Shown here in pieces: positions 1-10,607 of a DNA stretch of 64,000 nt. The notes beneath the pieces were generated by a model. The model was given only the letters and a program-made list of their open reading frames with translations. It had not been told where the DNA came from and searched no databases. The DNA is taken from positions 2,790,001 through 2,854,000 of the forward strand of contig OX337236.1 in NCBI GenBank assembly GCA_946965045.2. Direction: 5' to 3'. Source of the DNA: Epithemia pelagica (taxonomy: Eukaryota > Bacillariophyta > Bacillariophyceae > Surirellales > Surirellaceae). Made by a program: the position numbers and the translations under genes. Every line of letters starts with the position of its first letter. Within the stretch, counting starts at the first letter, position 1.

Positions 1-788
1 GTGTTACTTGATCAAAGCGATGAGATTGAATAAAAGGATCAAAATCAAGCCACTTTGGAATCAAGCAGCAAATCATAATTTGTTGTCATAATTTGAGCAA
101 TACTTGAGTTGTCACACATATGTATTGTAGTTTAGGAAGCACATGTATGTTGCATAGTCTCTGCAGTTAGAAATCCAGTTTGCAGTTTGAAATGATACAA
201 GCCTTGTGCCAATGTGCAGAGCAACAACTTGGCAGGAATAACTTCAATCCTTTGATGAGTTTTTCTGATTTTTCTTCCTGTGCTTTTCCAAACAAGTCTT
301 TTTCAAGTGCTGATCCTATTCTATGGAGTGATGAAACATTATGCATAATCATACGGTTGTAAGACTACGAGAATATCTCAAGGGCCGGTACCATGTTTGA
401 AGTTAAAATGATGAGACACAAGAAAGGAAAGCAATGAATGATAGTGCCAAAATGATGAGACAGAAGAAAACAATGCAATGAATGAAAGAAAGAATAGATA
501 TTTATTTTAACTGTCTCTACTTATCCACATCACGCATAGTTTGCACTATCCGTGACTTCGCGGGGACTGAGGACTCGCTCAGACGGGAGTCTGATTGGGG
601 TATCAATTGGGATGGGGTTAGGAATCGTGTCTTCTGAATGTTGAATATTTGTGGCATAATTTTGAGAAAGGATTTTTGGCGACATGGGAGAGGGTCGTGA
701 AGAGGGGGTTGGAATGGCGAGGTTTGAAGAGTGCGGAGCGGATGTCGGGGACGGAGTAACGAGGTTAGTACGGAGGAAAGTACGGTTG
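1..788. other. Gene-poor flank of the retrotransposon
   Basis: I see no convincing gene. ORFs here are short and on both strands. A 37-bp sequence at 405-441 is repeated imperfectly at 449-485 (both begin AAAATGATGAGACA), a small local tandem duplication. The stretch just before the LTR (about 680-788) is G-rich. No target-site duplication can be matched between 784-788 and the bases after 7082. Confidence 0.6.
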
Positions 789-1254
789 TTTGGCAGATTT
801 ATTTACAAACGTAATGGGGAGAATCAAACGGGATACTTTGATGGACAGATTTATGTATTAGAAAATAATAACTGGGCAGCATGATCAGGTGTGAGTTTTC
901 ACCGGTATGGTTTCTCTCATGGCCATTGTAACAAGGAACAATTACCTGTGAGTGGTTGAGTCAAATTGATACACAGATATGGATCAATGTGAGGGGACCA
1001 AGCAAGATATCATGTATTGAGGGTTTGCAGACTAAGGACAGACCATGGAGGTCTCAAACAAGGAAGGTTAGACATAACCTGATCACCTCAAGATGACCAC
1101 ATGCGTACTTGCAAACCACCTCACCGGGAATGTTTTAGCTGCCAAAATAGTAAGCAGAATTAGTAGATCACAAGTTAAGTCAGCGTAGAAACACTGGGAA
1201 ATTTCTACACCATCCACTAGCGTTGCAATAGGAATTGCATTAGAATTAATTGTG
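789..1254 (+). repeat. 5' long terminal repeat
   Basis: 466-bp direct repeat of 6617-7082 with five substitutions and no indels by eye. Identity starts at TTTGGCAG and ends at AATTGTG on both sides. The usual TG...CA ends are not clear, so the true boundary may differ by a few bases. Confidence 0.85.
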
Positions 1255-1265
1255 TTTATCAGACC
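1255..1265 (+). other. Probable primer-binding site
   Basis: TTTATCAGACC directly follows the 5' LTR and resembles the initiator-Met tRNA type primer site (TGGTATCAGAGC) common in copia elements. The match is partial. Confidence 0.4.
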
Positions 1266-1350
1266 CAGTGTCTGCAAAGTGAGTAACACGAGTGTATTGA
1301 GTGGGGAGCACTAGGATTGATCATCTAGAAGCTCCAAGTCTAAGGTTAGC

Positions 1351-2580
1351 ATGGCAAGTTTATCCAATGTTCAGATCATGAACATGATTGGAGTTGGACC
1401 TGCAGCCAACAGGAATGCCATCATTGCGGACCTCTTGTCTGAGGGTCTGGATGGACTGAAGCACATGATGGACGAGGAAGTTCGAGACACATGTGCATCA
1501 TATGCTAAGAGGACGGATAATCCGTTCCCAGTCATCCTAACACCCATGCAGAAGCCGCGTATCAAATCTCTAGTTTTATGGGTTAAGGATCAAGAGAGGG
1601 TCGTACAAGCACTGGCTTTTCCGGGTACTACCATGCAGGCGCAGTTCAGAACTGCACTTGCGGAGGCGCTGGGGAGAGAGAGGAGGCGCAAGGACCAGAA
1701 AAAGGAGGGAGAGTTGTATCTTGACTCATCTTTCAATACAAAGCTCAAGTCTGCGTTACAGTGGGAAAAGTGGGCGGAGGAACGGAACACAAACCTGTGC
1801 CAGATCATAGGAGTCAGAGGAGTTCCCCTTACTTATGTAATTTGCGAGGAGGACATGCCAGTATTTGACGCAAGCCTGCCATACGACAAGGCGGTTATTA
1901 ATGCAATGACTCTCACTGGCCAGGAGTTTCAACAAGATGCAAGGACCGTCCACAAGATTATCATGAAGAATGTCCACGAGGACTCGGATGCTTATACTTA
2001 CATCAAAACACTTATTTGTCATAGGAACGGTAGGAGAGACATTAAGGCGTTAAGGGAGAGGTATAGCAGTGACGCAATGAAACAAGCGATCATCAACAAA
2101 GCCAAAAATGATCTCCAGAACCTTATCTACAAGAATGAGCGGAGTTTCTCATTCGAGAAGTTCAGCTCCAAACTACAGAAAGCCTACAACGAGCTTGAAG
2201 ATAATGGCAGGGCAGTCAACAATATGGACATTGTTGACGGCTTATGGAAGCAAATCCAAGCGACCGACATTCAACTATATGTTGCATCCCTCAAGGTGGA
2301 GTACCAACGTAACCCAAGGAGCTATAAGCTCATCCTTCAAGATATCGCCGCAGAAGTCGGTAATATCACCCCATCCGGCAATAGTTTTGGCGGCAGTCAC
2401 GGAATTGCGGCAACATACACCAAGCAAAGACCATGCCCTAGCAAAGGCGTGCACACAACAGACGGATCAGTCTTTATTGGTAGGTACAGCAAGGACCAGT
2501 GGTTGAGCGACGAGGTCAAGCCACATCATGATGAAATTTGTGACGCTAGAACCAAACAGTCCACCAACTGTATCCCGTAA
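1351..2580 (+). pseudogene. Copia gag-like ORF
   Basis: A 409-aa ORF opens about 100 bp after the 5' LTR, where gag is expected. It begins with ATG and a helical, charged N-terminus and holds a typical gag-like stretch of short helices (residues about 190-330). I see no CCHC zinc knuckle in it or in the overlapping short ORF at 2528-2830, whose Lys/Arg-rich stretch could be the nucleocapsid remnant. The reading frame closes at 2580 and the protease resumes in the same frame at 2857. It is best read as the first segment of a broken gag-pol polyprotein. The family call rests on position and element context, since gag sequences diverge quickly. Confidence 0.65.
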
Positions 2581-2856
2581 TCAAAAACGCCGTATCAACG
2601 CGGTGAAACGCGTCAAGAATAAACTCAAAAGGCTGAAGGCAGAGGGCGCAGCCATCCAACAGCACAAGGCAAATGGCGGAAACAATAAATGTGAACAAAA
2701 GGACGACCAGAATGGTGGGGAACAAGATCGTTTTGAGAACGCCAGAGACGCTTTTGGGGTAAACGCACCAAGGGCAAAGATCGCGCCTGACTCATTAGGT
2801 GCATCGTTGATACTCTACAGAACTGGATAAGCGGTTTATTAACATGGTTATTTACG

Positions 2857-3738
2857 ATGTACGTGAGAGGAAAAGGTAATAATGATCATAGGTGTATGAT
2901 ATCGCGTGTAAAGATTGCTTGTTATAAACCTTGGAACGTCTCACGAGCGTTTATTTTGAGTCACAAGCAAGGGATATTCAACAGTCGGGTTGAGTTAGAC
3001 ACTCATGCTGATACGTTTGTTGCAGGATGCAACTGTTTACTGATGCACTACTCTGAACAAGTATGTGACGTCATGCCATACTTGGACGAGTATGAGGCAA
3101 AGGAAAGTGTGCCAATTGTTCAAATTGCTACAGGATATACTGCTGCCAACAGTCAAAGAACAATACTGATAATGAACAAAGCTTTATGGATTCCGGAATT
3201 AGAACATTCCTTAATGAACCCTAATCAGCTTTGCCACTTTGGTGTAACGGTGCAAGACAATCCATATAGTAATAGCCCTATGGTAATACAAAAGGATACT
3301 AATAATGAAGAATTTGTTGCGTGCCTCAAGTCTACAGGTACCAACATATACATTGATACGTGGACACCTATGGATCGTGATCTACAAGAATATCCTCATG
3401 TTGTTTTAACCTCGGATCAACTCTGGTATCCTCAGGTAATCCAGTTTCCGGGCACCAGTTATACTGAGATACAAGAACTGGAAGGACGCAACATCTCTGT
3501 GGTCGAACATGATCTGAGGAGGGAGGTAGTGGACACGAAATTTGGTGACGCCTATCATGTACCAATTAAAATCTTTGATATCCAGGTATTCAACGCAAGG
3601 ATCATCTCATCATTGGTGATTGATACAAGTATTTCTGAAGGGCCGTTAGCTGAAGACCAAATCATGCCAACGATTGTCAGTAAGACACACCAACAAAACA
3701 CCAGAAGATCTGAGCGAGATCTGGAACATAAGTATTGA
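2857..3738 (+). pseudogene. Copia protease segment
   Basis: The 293-aa ORF carries VELDTHADTFVAG at about residues 47-59. This corresponds to the aspartic-protease D-[ST]-x-A active-site loop in the DSHADT form found in diatom-type copia elements. Hydrophobic strands and a glycine-containing segment (about residue 90) follow, as in retropepsins. It lies in the same frame as gag and as the integrase fragment downstream but is separated from both by stops, so it is a decayed polyprotein part. Confidence 0.75.
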
Positions 3739-3789
3739 GCAAACAAGGATGAGGATGCAACGACTCAAAACCATGTGAGATCTGCAATC

Positions 3790-4692
3790 ATGCCGTTATC
3801 AAGGAGATACCGCACGGACAGAATGTTTGAGCCAAAAAGATTGTTAGGAACCATGGAATCAGACACGATGGACCCAAAATGACAGTCAATTCATGGGGAC
3901 TATCGATACACACAAGTGTATGGCAACAAACAGATGTTTTGTGAGGCTTACCCAATTTAAAGTAAAACAGAACATGATGTGGGGGCATCATTAAAGAGAT
4001 TTATTGTGGAATATGGCGCACCGGAAGAGATGGCAACGGACGGCTCAAAGGAGCAAACAGGAAAAAATGCACAGTTTCAGGCGATACTGCGGCAGAATAA
4101 GATTAGGGCCACGGTCACAAATACTTATACGCCCAAACAAAACCCAGCGGAGACCGTGATTTGGGAATTAAGGAAAAGGTGGTACAGGGCGGTCTTTAAG
4201 ACTAACTGCCCAAAATGTCTATGGAATTATGGACTACTGCATTTCGCCAAACATATGCAATTAACCGCATCCAATGCGGCTAACTTGCAGGGGCGAACCC
4301 CCTTGGGTGCCCTTACGGGTGAAACGCCGGATATCTCACAATATCTCTACTTTGGATGGTATGACTGGGTCTGGTACCGGACAAACGCAGGTTTGGACGT
4401 CCCAAAGTTAGGGAGATTCTTGGGAGTAGCCAACTCCGCGAGTAATATACTTACTTTTCATATATTACCAGATTCCGGGCTACCAATTCAAGCTGGTACG
4501 GTCCAGAGAGTCACCAAACCAGAGAAACAAACAGATGCAGTCAGAGAACACATTAAGATATTTAGTAATAAAATTGCCAATAAGTTTAAGGAGGGCAGAC
4601 TACTCTTACTTGAACCCAATCAAAAGCCTAATCTTGATGATTGGTCGGATCTTTTGGAAACAGATCCAGAAAGAATTCAATCGCCTATATGA
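3790..4692 (+). pseudogene. Copia integrase remnant
   Basis: The open part (3979-4692) encodes RFIVEYGAPEEMATDG, with the second catalytic Asp of the DDE core, and QNPAETVIWELRKRW, with the catalytic Glu region, both typical of copia integrases. Translated stretches upstream of 3979 (for example YTQVYGNKQMF) match the preceding integrase core but are cut by stop codons. No zinc-binding HHCC head can be recognised. The ORF overlaps the RT ORF at 4535-4692 in another frame, which marks a frameshift. Confidence 0.75.
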
Positions 4693-6115
4693 CAATAAGG
4701 CAGTCCCAGAAGCTGATGATACGTTTGATCCAGATGCTTTCGACTCGTTTATTGGAATGGAATTATCCGTGGACCGCGGTGATGTCCATCCCATGTACGC
4801 AAAGGTAACCAAGAGGCTCAAGGATCATCGTGGAAATCCTATTGGAACGTCTCATGACAAGATCATGTTAGATACCAGGATGTACAAAGTAGAGTTCATC
4901 AACGGAACCAAACAGGCAATGACAGCCAATCTCATTGCAGAAAATATGTTTGCTACGGTCGATGAGGAGGGCCATCGACATCTTTTACTGGACAGTATCA
5001 TTGATTTCCGCAAGAAAGACGACGCCATCAAACAAGAAGACGCTTTCATCGTTGGAAACAGTGGTACAAGACGACGCAGGGAAACCACCAAGGGTTGGGA
5101 AATCCTCGCGCAATGGAAGGACGGTACCACCACCTGGCATAAGATGAAGGATATAAAGGATTCTTATCCTGTACAATTGGCCAAATTTGCAATTCAGAAT
5201 AAATTGCAAGATGAACCAGCGTTTGCTTGGTGGGTCAAATATACAGTTAAGAAAAAGAATAGAATAATTGCTAAGATTAAATCAAAATATTGGGAGAAAA
5301 CTCATCAATACGGCATCCGAATCCCAAAGACAGTAAAGGAAGCTCTGGAAATTGATGCTGAGAATGAGGCCGCTGGAATTGAGGTACCCAAATGGTGGGA
5401 AGCGATTATGAAAGAGATGAAGAATGTGAGGATTGTATTTGAGGAATACAAAGGCGATGTGAAAGATCTGGTTAGTTACCAGAAAGTAAGATGCCACATC
5501 ATATTAGATGTAAAGCTAGGCGAAAACTTCAGAAGGAAAGCGCGGCTTGTGGCAGGGGGACATACAACCAACCCACCGGCGTCAACCACATACTCATCGG
5601 TCGTATCAAGGGACTCTGTTTGGATTGCCCTAACTGTTGTGGCTCTGAACAACCTTGATATACTCGGATGTGACATTCAGAACGCGTATATAAGTGCACA
5701 ATGTAGGGAGAAGATATACTGTATTGCGGGACAGGAGTTTGGCTCGGATACTGGAATGGTAATGATTATGAAAAGGGCTTTATATGGGCTTAAGTCGAGC
5801 GGAGCTGCGTTCAGAGCAAAGCTTGCGGATTGCATATGGGACATGGGGTACAGACCTTCAAAGGCCAACCCCGACGTATGGTTGAAACCAGCTACAAAAT
5901 CGGACGGTCATAAATATTATGAAATGATGTTATGCTATGTCGATGATGTCATTAGCATCAGTGAGAAGCCGATGCAAGCAATAGAAGGGATACAGAGTGT
6001 GTTTAAGTTAAAAGGCAACAAGGCTGAGATCCCTGATATGTATCTTGGAGCTACAATAGGCATTCCATATATTTGGATATCTGAAGAACTCTCTGAGGCG
6101 GAGATTATACTATGA
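4535..6115 (+). pseudogene. Copia reverse transcriptase with chromo-like segment
   Basis: A 526-aa ORF. Residues about 190-225 (WEILAQWKDGTTTWHKMKD) look like the chromo-type fold seen between integrase and RT in diatom copia elements. The RT follows: ARLVAGGH, GCDIQNAYISA with the first catalytic Asp, RALYGLKSSG, and the catalytic YVDD box near residue 470. The ORF ends about 175 bp after YVDD. The next recognisable motif (RNase H) comes only about 280 bp after YVDD, shorter than usual for copia, so part of the thumb/connection region is probably deleted or scrambled. Confidence 0.9.
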
Positions 6116-6220
6116 CCCAGATTACCCAAGCATTTCCGAAGAGAGGTTCACAAAACATGACTGGGAGGAGTTTTATACGCTCCAGAGCCCAGAGGACAAG
6201 AGGTTGGGATACACTGTTTT

Positions 6221-6712
6221 GTGGATGCCAGACACGCGCCAGATAAGGCAACTCGACGATCCCAGACCGGGATATTGATCTTCGTTAACAAAGCGCTGAT
6301 TTTAACGTATTCAAACCGGCAGAACTCGGTCAAAACTTCAACTTTTGGCTCAGAATTCACCGCAATGAAGCAAGCGGTGGAAATTGTGAAAGGTTTGAAA
6401 TATAAGTTAGGAATGTTTGGAGTCCCACGTGCTGGGATTGAGTACAATGGAAAACTCCAACAACCTGCAAATATTTACTGTGATAACAAGGCGGTATACA
6501 AAAATGTATCAATACCAACTTCCGTTTTGAATAAGAAGATGCATGGTATACCATTTTTGCAGAGAGGCGGTTGCCTCAGGTACTTGCAGGATAGCAAAGG
6601 AGGATACTCTGACCAATTTGGCAGATTTATTTACAAAAGTAATGGGGAGAATCAAACGGGATACTTTGATGGACAGATTTATGTATTAGGAAATAATAAC
6701 TGGGCAGCATGA
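6221..6712 (+). pseudogene. Copia RNase H remnant running into the 3' LTR
   Basis: The first ~95 residues match copia RNase H: DARHAPDKATRRSQTG, SEFTAMKQAVE (SSTEAEY-like) and IYCDNKAVYKN (CDNxxA-like). The frame is the same as the RT ORF but separated by a stop at 6113-6115. The ORF then reads into the 3' LTR and stops at 6712; the final ~30 residues are LTR-encoded and recur in the ORF that crosses into the 5' LTR. Confidence 0.8.
6593..6604 (+). other. Possible polypurine tract
   Basis: AGCAAAGGAGGA, all purine except one C, ends 12 bp before the start of 3' LTR identity. Position fits plus-strand priming; the offset is larger than usual. Confidence 0.35.
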
Positions 6713-7082
6713 TCAGGTGTGAGTTTTCACTGGTATGGTTTCTCTCATGGCCATTGTAACAAGGAACAATTACCTGTGAGTGGTTGAGTCAAATTGATAC
6801 ACAGATATGGATCAATGTGAGGGGACCAAGCAAGATATCATGTATTGAGGGTTTGCAGACTAAGGACAGACCATGGAGGTCTCAAACAAGGAAGGTTAGA
6901 CATAACCTGATCACCTCAAGATGACCACATGCGTACTTGCAAACCACCTCACCGGGAATGTTTTAGCTGCCAAAATAGTAAGCAGAATTAGTAGATCACA
7001 AGTTAAGTCAGCGTGGAAACACTGGGAAATTTCTACACCATCCACTAGCGTTGCATTAGGAATTGCATTAGAATTAATTGTG
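6617..7082 (+). repeat. 3' long terminal repeat
   Basis: 466-bp copy of 789-1254 with five substitutions by eye. It is followed directly by AAAAAGGG, which does not duplicate the bases before the 5' LTR. Confidence 0.85.
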
Positions 7083-7576
7083 AAAAAGGGTGAAATCAAT
7101 TGTTCCAAGTTGATAGACCATTCTGTCAAAAATTTTTTGACAAAATTTGTCCCTGTTTGTCAAGGGATAAAGGGTACAATTGGTGAGCTTGTTGTGGACA
7201 AAAATTACATCCCTGAACCATGTGAGTTTCCAATTGATACCCTTGTACTTACCATTAATCAAGATTTGAATGAAGATGATGAGAATGAGGTCAAGGTGGA
7301 GCTGGATGGTGAATAGAGACTTTTATGGGGTGAGAGAACCCAACTTTAGTCAGCTGTATCTTTTGATGTACCAGTTGGAACAAAGCAATCAAACAACCGT
7401 TGGAAAGCTGAGAACGAGTACTATTGGTTTGTCTGTTAGTAGAAAAAGAGTAATAAAAGTTGAAGTAGAATTTTACAAAAATATGTATAAAGGGCGCATT
7501 CTACTGTCATAGCTTCCATAACTGTTCTAAAAACTCCACCATGTCGTTTCCTAGTCTATCCTTGTCTTTCTGTAGG
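7083..7576. other. Flank downstream of the retrotransposon
   Basis: An ORF that starts inside the 3' LTR continues to 7316 (about 78 non-LTR codons, acidic end EDDENEVKVELDGE). I do not recognise it. It may be a chance ORF or a remnant of another element. Nothing else is supported. Confidence 0.4.
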
Positions 7577-7921
7577 TTAAACAAGATAGTTCTGTCTCTT
7601 TCTTTCCAGGTTTAATTTGACAGCTTGTGAGCACTGCCCTAAGATGAGGGCAAACATCTTTTTGCTATTTGCTTCTCTCTTCAACTTCCTCTCATGGTAT
7701 TCCCAGAATTGTAACTTCCACTCTTCTTGTTCTTGGAATTTTGGAGCATCAGCCTTGGCTGATGCAAAATGTGGTGAGGTGAGTGGGTTGAAGCAAAGGC
7801 TTTGGAGAGCTTGCCTAAATTTAGCAATTTCCCTGGTTGTTGTTGTATACTTTTTGTTTGCCTTGAAGCTACTCACATCATAGATGTGTTCCTTGATTGC
7901 CTCTTCCTTGCCCACAAACAT
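7577..7921 (-). pseudogene. Copia gag-like fragment
   Basis: A 114-aa ORF on the opposite strand from the element. It has the hallmarks of gag proteins of protist copia elements: an N-terminal GKEEAIKEHIYDVSSFK-like stretch, a middle segment with regularly spaced aromatic and basic residues, and MFALILGQCSQAVKLNLE near the C-terminus, corresponding to the common 'YALIWGQCS..M..KL' gag signature. The rest of the element is not seen nearby, so this is a solitary fragment that predates or accompanies the adjacent insertion. I call it a fragment because no protease or RT follows on the minus strand. Confidence 0.6.
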
Positions 7922-8352
7922 CTTGGTTTTTTGTTGCCTTGCTTTCTCTTTCCGTTGTTGCCGAGCAAACCTTTTTGTGGTCGCGCTTCTTAAACAGTCG
8001 CACTTTTGTCAGTCTCGCGAAACACACCCTAGCGAAAGTGGCATGAGAGTTAAGTTCCACCGATAGGGATGAATTCCACTACAAGAAGGGGATAAAGATA
8101 CTACCCCGCTGCTAATACATGTACGGTTGTGCATCGGGTTGTGGCAGTTGTAGCGGAACATTTTTTTGAATTGTGGGAGCAACGGACGGATGTAACTTGT
8201 AATAACGGCTCGAAGGCAATCCTGGCGAGAGCCCGCTCCTGCATCCTCACTTTTTTGTTTTCTGTTTCGCAAACAAATACCGACATAGCGAATAGCGACA
8301 TACGAGAGAAACAGCAAACAATACGAACCCAAAGAGGAGCTTCCTTGTCACA
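7922..8352. other. Spacer upstream of the broken GT47-like gene
   Basis: No gene seen. Presumably holds the promoter of the gene starting at 8353; no clear TATA box. Confidence 0.4.
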
Positions 8353-10104
8353 ATGGTATTGAGACACAGTGTCCGATCCAGCGTGCTTCTTCCAATGGGA
8401 CTCTGTGTCATTTTCAGTGTCCTTTCGATTCGCAGGTCCCGCCATGACGAAATGACCCCATTCATCACTCCTCGACACGACTTGTCGTCGTCGGTATCGT
8501 CCATCGACGACCTCTCTTGGATTGCACCAAAAGAGAAGAACGAGAATATGGAAATTAACAATCAACAGCCAGAGAAATTTCGAGAGGTACCAATCGCAAA
8601 CGGAATTTCGCTCAACAAGACTTCCGCTCAACAACACAGCATGGTGACGGCCCATAAAAGTGCGGTCCAACAACGACAAGACCAACTGAGTGGAACAACA
8701 ACAAATAACAAGACTTTACTCCCCTCCTTCCACGTTGACAATCAGTACGAGAAGAACGACACAACAAGGCCTGTTCCAATCACCAAGACTTGGGTCTTGC
8801 CATCTCAGTGTGAATCGTTGTGTTACATTACGGTCGATCCTCGTACTGGTCGGTTTCCCACTCGGGTTCACCCAAGGGGACCCTATTTGTTATCCAATAG
8901 TGCCTATGGAGAATTGGCCGACATAGATTACAACAATTGGCCAGTGACACAACCTTTGATGAATGTTAGCCAAGCATCCTTTTGGAATGAGTGTTTTCCA
9001 CCCATTGTCATTATCTACTTGTATACCATGCAAGATGTCAATCAATTTTGGCATCAAATGACCGTCTTGCCCGGACATTTGAAACGACCCTACATAATTC
9101 TCGCCACGGGATGGGTCATTGATTATTCACGCCCCTTTATGCAAAAGTTGTTGCGAGATCCCAATCTCATTCGCATTTATGCTTCCAGTGTCGAATTGAA
9201 TCGCCAGGATCCCTACCAAGTGGAAAAACTGTACACATTACCCCTTGGTTTGATTCGAGATCCAGACCTGGATCAAGGGAAAGCACTCGTGCGTGTCATG
9301 ACAAGCTTACGCCACAATACTTCCTCTCTTGTTTCCGCGACCACCACCACAAGAAGAACAACTCCTTCAGCTCTATTCCATGACACAACCGACGAATCGT
9401 ACCATTTCCTACAACAACAACAACAACAAGCAGGACCACAAAGATATACCAAATTGTTACTGGTCAATTTTTCTCCCTACTATTTCAAGGCCAAATTCCG
9501 AACCGAACCCTTTCAACATTGTTGCAATAGTACCGAAACGATGCGTCTCAATACAACCTGCACGGGCGGTGGTTTTTATCATTTTTCGCCACAACGTCAA
9601 ACGGATGGTTCTGTTCGTCGGAGATACACCCCTACGGAATGGCGACACGCCCGTCGATCCGTCTATCGTGACTAGGCGCAACACAAGTATACCGTGGCCC
9701 CTCGAGGCCAAAAAGTGGATTGTTATCGCTTTTGGGAAAGCTTGTATGTAGGATCGGTCCCCATTGTCTGGCGTGGACATCAGTATTATCGAGACTTGTT
9801 GGAGCGGTACTTTCATTTATCGGAACACGAGGTTCCCATTTTGTATGTCGACGATTGGCACAATATTACCAAGGACTATTTGGAACAAGAATGGCCACGG
9901 TTTGCACAAATCTTGGCCCAACCGGAATGGCAAACATGGCCCCCCAAATACTTGACCATGAACTATGTGGAGGAGGAAATTCGACAAGCTGTCCAACACG
10001 TGATGGAAACCCGAGGCGAAACCTTGTCGCCGGAAGGTACACAATACTACAATCCAGACGATCGGGATTGGTTCTGGAACAATCGACATCGGTGTCATGA
10101 ATAA
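8353..10104 (+). pseudogene. Exostosin/GT47-like glycosyltransferase broken by an in-frame TAG
   Basis: Reads as one frame of 583 codons interrupted only by TAG at 9673-9675 (after ...RRSVYRD). Downstream codons continue unchanged to TAA at 10102-10104. The paralogue at 56830-58563 has Trp (TGG) at this place (VYRDWAQHK), so one G-to-A change explains the break. The N-terminus has a short hydrophobic anchor (residues about 8-25) after a basic start, fitting a type II Golgi enzyme. The C-terminal part lost by truncation contains DCYRFWESLYVGSVPIV, resembling the exostosin 'R.WEaL..G.iPVi' nucleotide-sugar site. Without readthrough the product is 440 aa and lacks the likely catalytic end. The family name is an inference from this motif; it could be a diatom-specific GT47-like clade. 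Confidence 0.8.
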
Positions 10105-10607
10105 AGAAGACAAACAAACGAACGGAATCCACATGACGGAAAGGAATCCATTGTTTGGTGTGAACAACAAGGACGACCACTCGCGCCCACTTTCTGCACC
10201 CAGTCCCTTGTTGTAGTGTGGAATGGAAACGAGTGAGGTGGTCGTTGCACTGTACGTGTAGTTTCTACTTGTTTAGAGTTTTATCTTCCCCCGTAAAACT
10301 CCAGCAGTGTTAGAAATATACAATTGAGATGATATCGATTCAAGATTCTGTGCAAGGTTTCCGAAACGCATAGGACTCTTGCCAATCCTTGAGACGCATC
10401 TATGATCGCATATAACATATCATGGTTGGGTGATGCCTTGTACCTTGTAAATGTGTCCCCGGTTGAGCGTTTTCCAGTATGATATCGCGTTACGCAAACA
10501 AGGGCTTGAACTTAAAACTCTTGGAATGAAACGGGTCGCTCCCAAAACTGTGCTCACGCAGACCCCACAACAAATGACCGCATGGGGACAGGGCTCGCGC
10601 CTGTTGA
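10105..10607. other. Convergent 3' spacer
   Basis: Lies between the ends of two convergent genes. No ORF or RNA gene is supported. Confidence 0.5.

Larger units (their letters stand above)
789..7082 (+). mobile_element. Degenerate Ty1/copia LTR retrotransposon, CoDi-like
   Basis: A 6.3-kb element in the copia order: LTR, gag, protease, integrase, chromo-like segment, reverse transcriptase, RNase H, LTR. The order protease-integrase-RT-RNase H places it in Ty1/copia rather than Ty3. The protease core and the chromo-like stretch ahead of the RT resemble elements typical of diatoms. The coding part is split over two frames by several stops and shifts, so this copy should not be autonomous. The LTRs differ at only five positions in 466 by eye, which argues for a fairly recent insertion despite the damaged interior. 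No target-site duplication is visible, and the repeat ends are not canonical TG...CA. Confidence 0.9.

Noticed and set aside
784-7087. Target-site duplication around the retrotransposon
   Set aside because: The five bases before the 5' LTR (GGTTG) and after the 3' LTR (AAAAA) do not match.
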